Assembly: GCF_902712855.1 (NCBI RefSeq)
Contig: NZ_LR743507.1
Span: forward strand, 3,706,001 to 3,770,000
Direction: 5' to 3'
DNA: 64,000 bases
DNA from: Variovorax paradoxus
GTDB taxonomy: Bacteria; Pseudomonadota; Gammaproteobacteria; Burkholderiales; Burkholderiaceae_C
Part shown: one piece after another, positions 63,703-64,000 of the stretch
Numbering within the stretch: position 1 is the first letter of the stretch
Layout: each line of letters starts with the position of its first letter
Notes under the pieces: generated by a model
What the model saw: the letters and a program-made list of their open reading frames with translations, nothing else
The model's database searches: none
What the model was told of the DNA's origin: nothing
Position numbers and translations under genes: made by a program

Positions 63703-64000
63703 CACGCGGCCTTCTTCAGTTGCTGCGCATAGCCCTTGAGCACTTCGTCGCGCAGCACCTCCCAGATCTGGGTGTGCAGCTCGACGAAGCGCGGTTGCGT
63801 GCGCACCTCGGCCACGTCGCGCGGGCGCGGGAGGTCGATCGCGAACTCGCCGATGGGATGCGTGGCCGGCCCGGCCGACAGCACCACCACGCGGTCGCTC
63901 ATGGCAATGGCCTCGTCGAGGTCGTGCGTGATGAAGAGCACCGCCTTCTTCTTCGCGCTCCAGAGGTCGAGCACTTCGTTCTCCATCAGCTGTCGCGTCT
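63702..64000 (-). CDS. ABC importer ATPase, 3' part (truncated by the window)
   Basis: The last 98 residues of an ATPase gene extending past the window edge. They contain the conserved H-loop region FITHDLDEAIAMSDRVVVL and a family-typical C-terminal extension with IDLPRPRD, as in SsuB/TauB-type proteins that partner with the adjacent permease. Walker A, B and the signature lie outside the window. The stop overlaps the permease start. Confidence 0.88.
   Translation of the reverse strand, partial: TRQLMENEVLDLWSAKKKAVLFITHDLDEAIAMSDRVVVLSAGPATHPIGEFAIDLPRPRDVAEVRTQPRFVELHTQIWEVLRDEVLKGYAQQLKKAA

Overview
The window is a gene-dense, GC-rich stretch of a Burkholderiales chromosome, most likely Comamonadaceae and close to Variovorax. 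This rests on the ilvB-ilvN-ilvC-pssA-leuA order, the nadE-glnB pair, the sigma factor/DUF3619/DUF3106/RDD group, frequent GTG/TTG starts and the general protein style. No rRNA, tRNA, CRISPR array, prophage or insertion sequence was seen. Most of the long open frames opposite real genes are shadows produced by high GC.

Layout. 1-2.8 kb: 5' end of a molybdenum hydroxylase, N-end-rule transferases (aat, bpt) and an IclR regulator. 2.8-12.5 kb (minus strand): PBP7-type endopeptidase, then branched-chain amino acid and phospholipid synthesis (ilvB, ilvN, a small membrane protein, ilvC, pssA, and two different 2-isopropylmalate synthases). The first isopropylmalate synthase is preceded by a leucine leader peptide and an attenuator hairpin. 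12.7-16.3 kb (plus): ECF-like sigma factor with a membrane partner, DUF3106, RDD protein, diacylglycerol kinase and a LOG-family protein. 16.3-24.2 kb: nadE-glnB, a FemAB/GNAT-like protein, soluble pyrophosphatase facing a membrane H+-pyrophosphatase that carries an OmpA-like tail. 24.3-29.8 kb: a MerR-led efflux operon (TolC-HlyD-two ABC-2 permeases, no ATPase). 29.8-32.9 kb: TetR regulator with twin palindromic operators and a divergent di-iron protein, then small unknown genes.

32.9-39.0 kb (minus) is the most unusual region: a tight five-gene operon of a phospholipase-D-like lipoprotein, a fatty-acid-hydroxylase-type enzyme, a fatty-acid desaturase, a StlD/DarB-like ketosynthase fused to a haem-oxygenase-like di-iron domain, and an unknown protein. 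Together they look like a membrane-lipid or alkyl-polyketide pathway that I cannot match to a described system. 39.1-47.6 kb: peroxiredoxin, aldehyde dehydrogenase, ZIP transporter, Mn-type SOD behind a Fur-box-like site, and molybdenum cofactor genes moaA-mobA-moeA. The partial molybdoenzyme at the window start is a possible user of that cofactor.

47.6-57.8 kb (minus): an amide-utilisation block. It has an AraC regulator, an AtzG-like small protein, two amidase-signature enzymes, a urea/amide-type ABC importer and an acetamidase/formamidase. A four-copy 65-66 bp tandem repeat lies between the AtzG-like gene and its amidase and multiplies the ribosome-binding-site/ATG module. 57.9-64 kb: rnhA, a methyltransferase and gloB with overlapping divergent start codons, mltD, LtrA-like protein, and the membrane and ATPase genes of a taurine/nitrate-type ABC importer cut by the window end.
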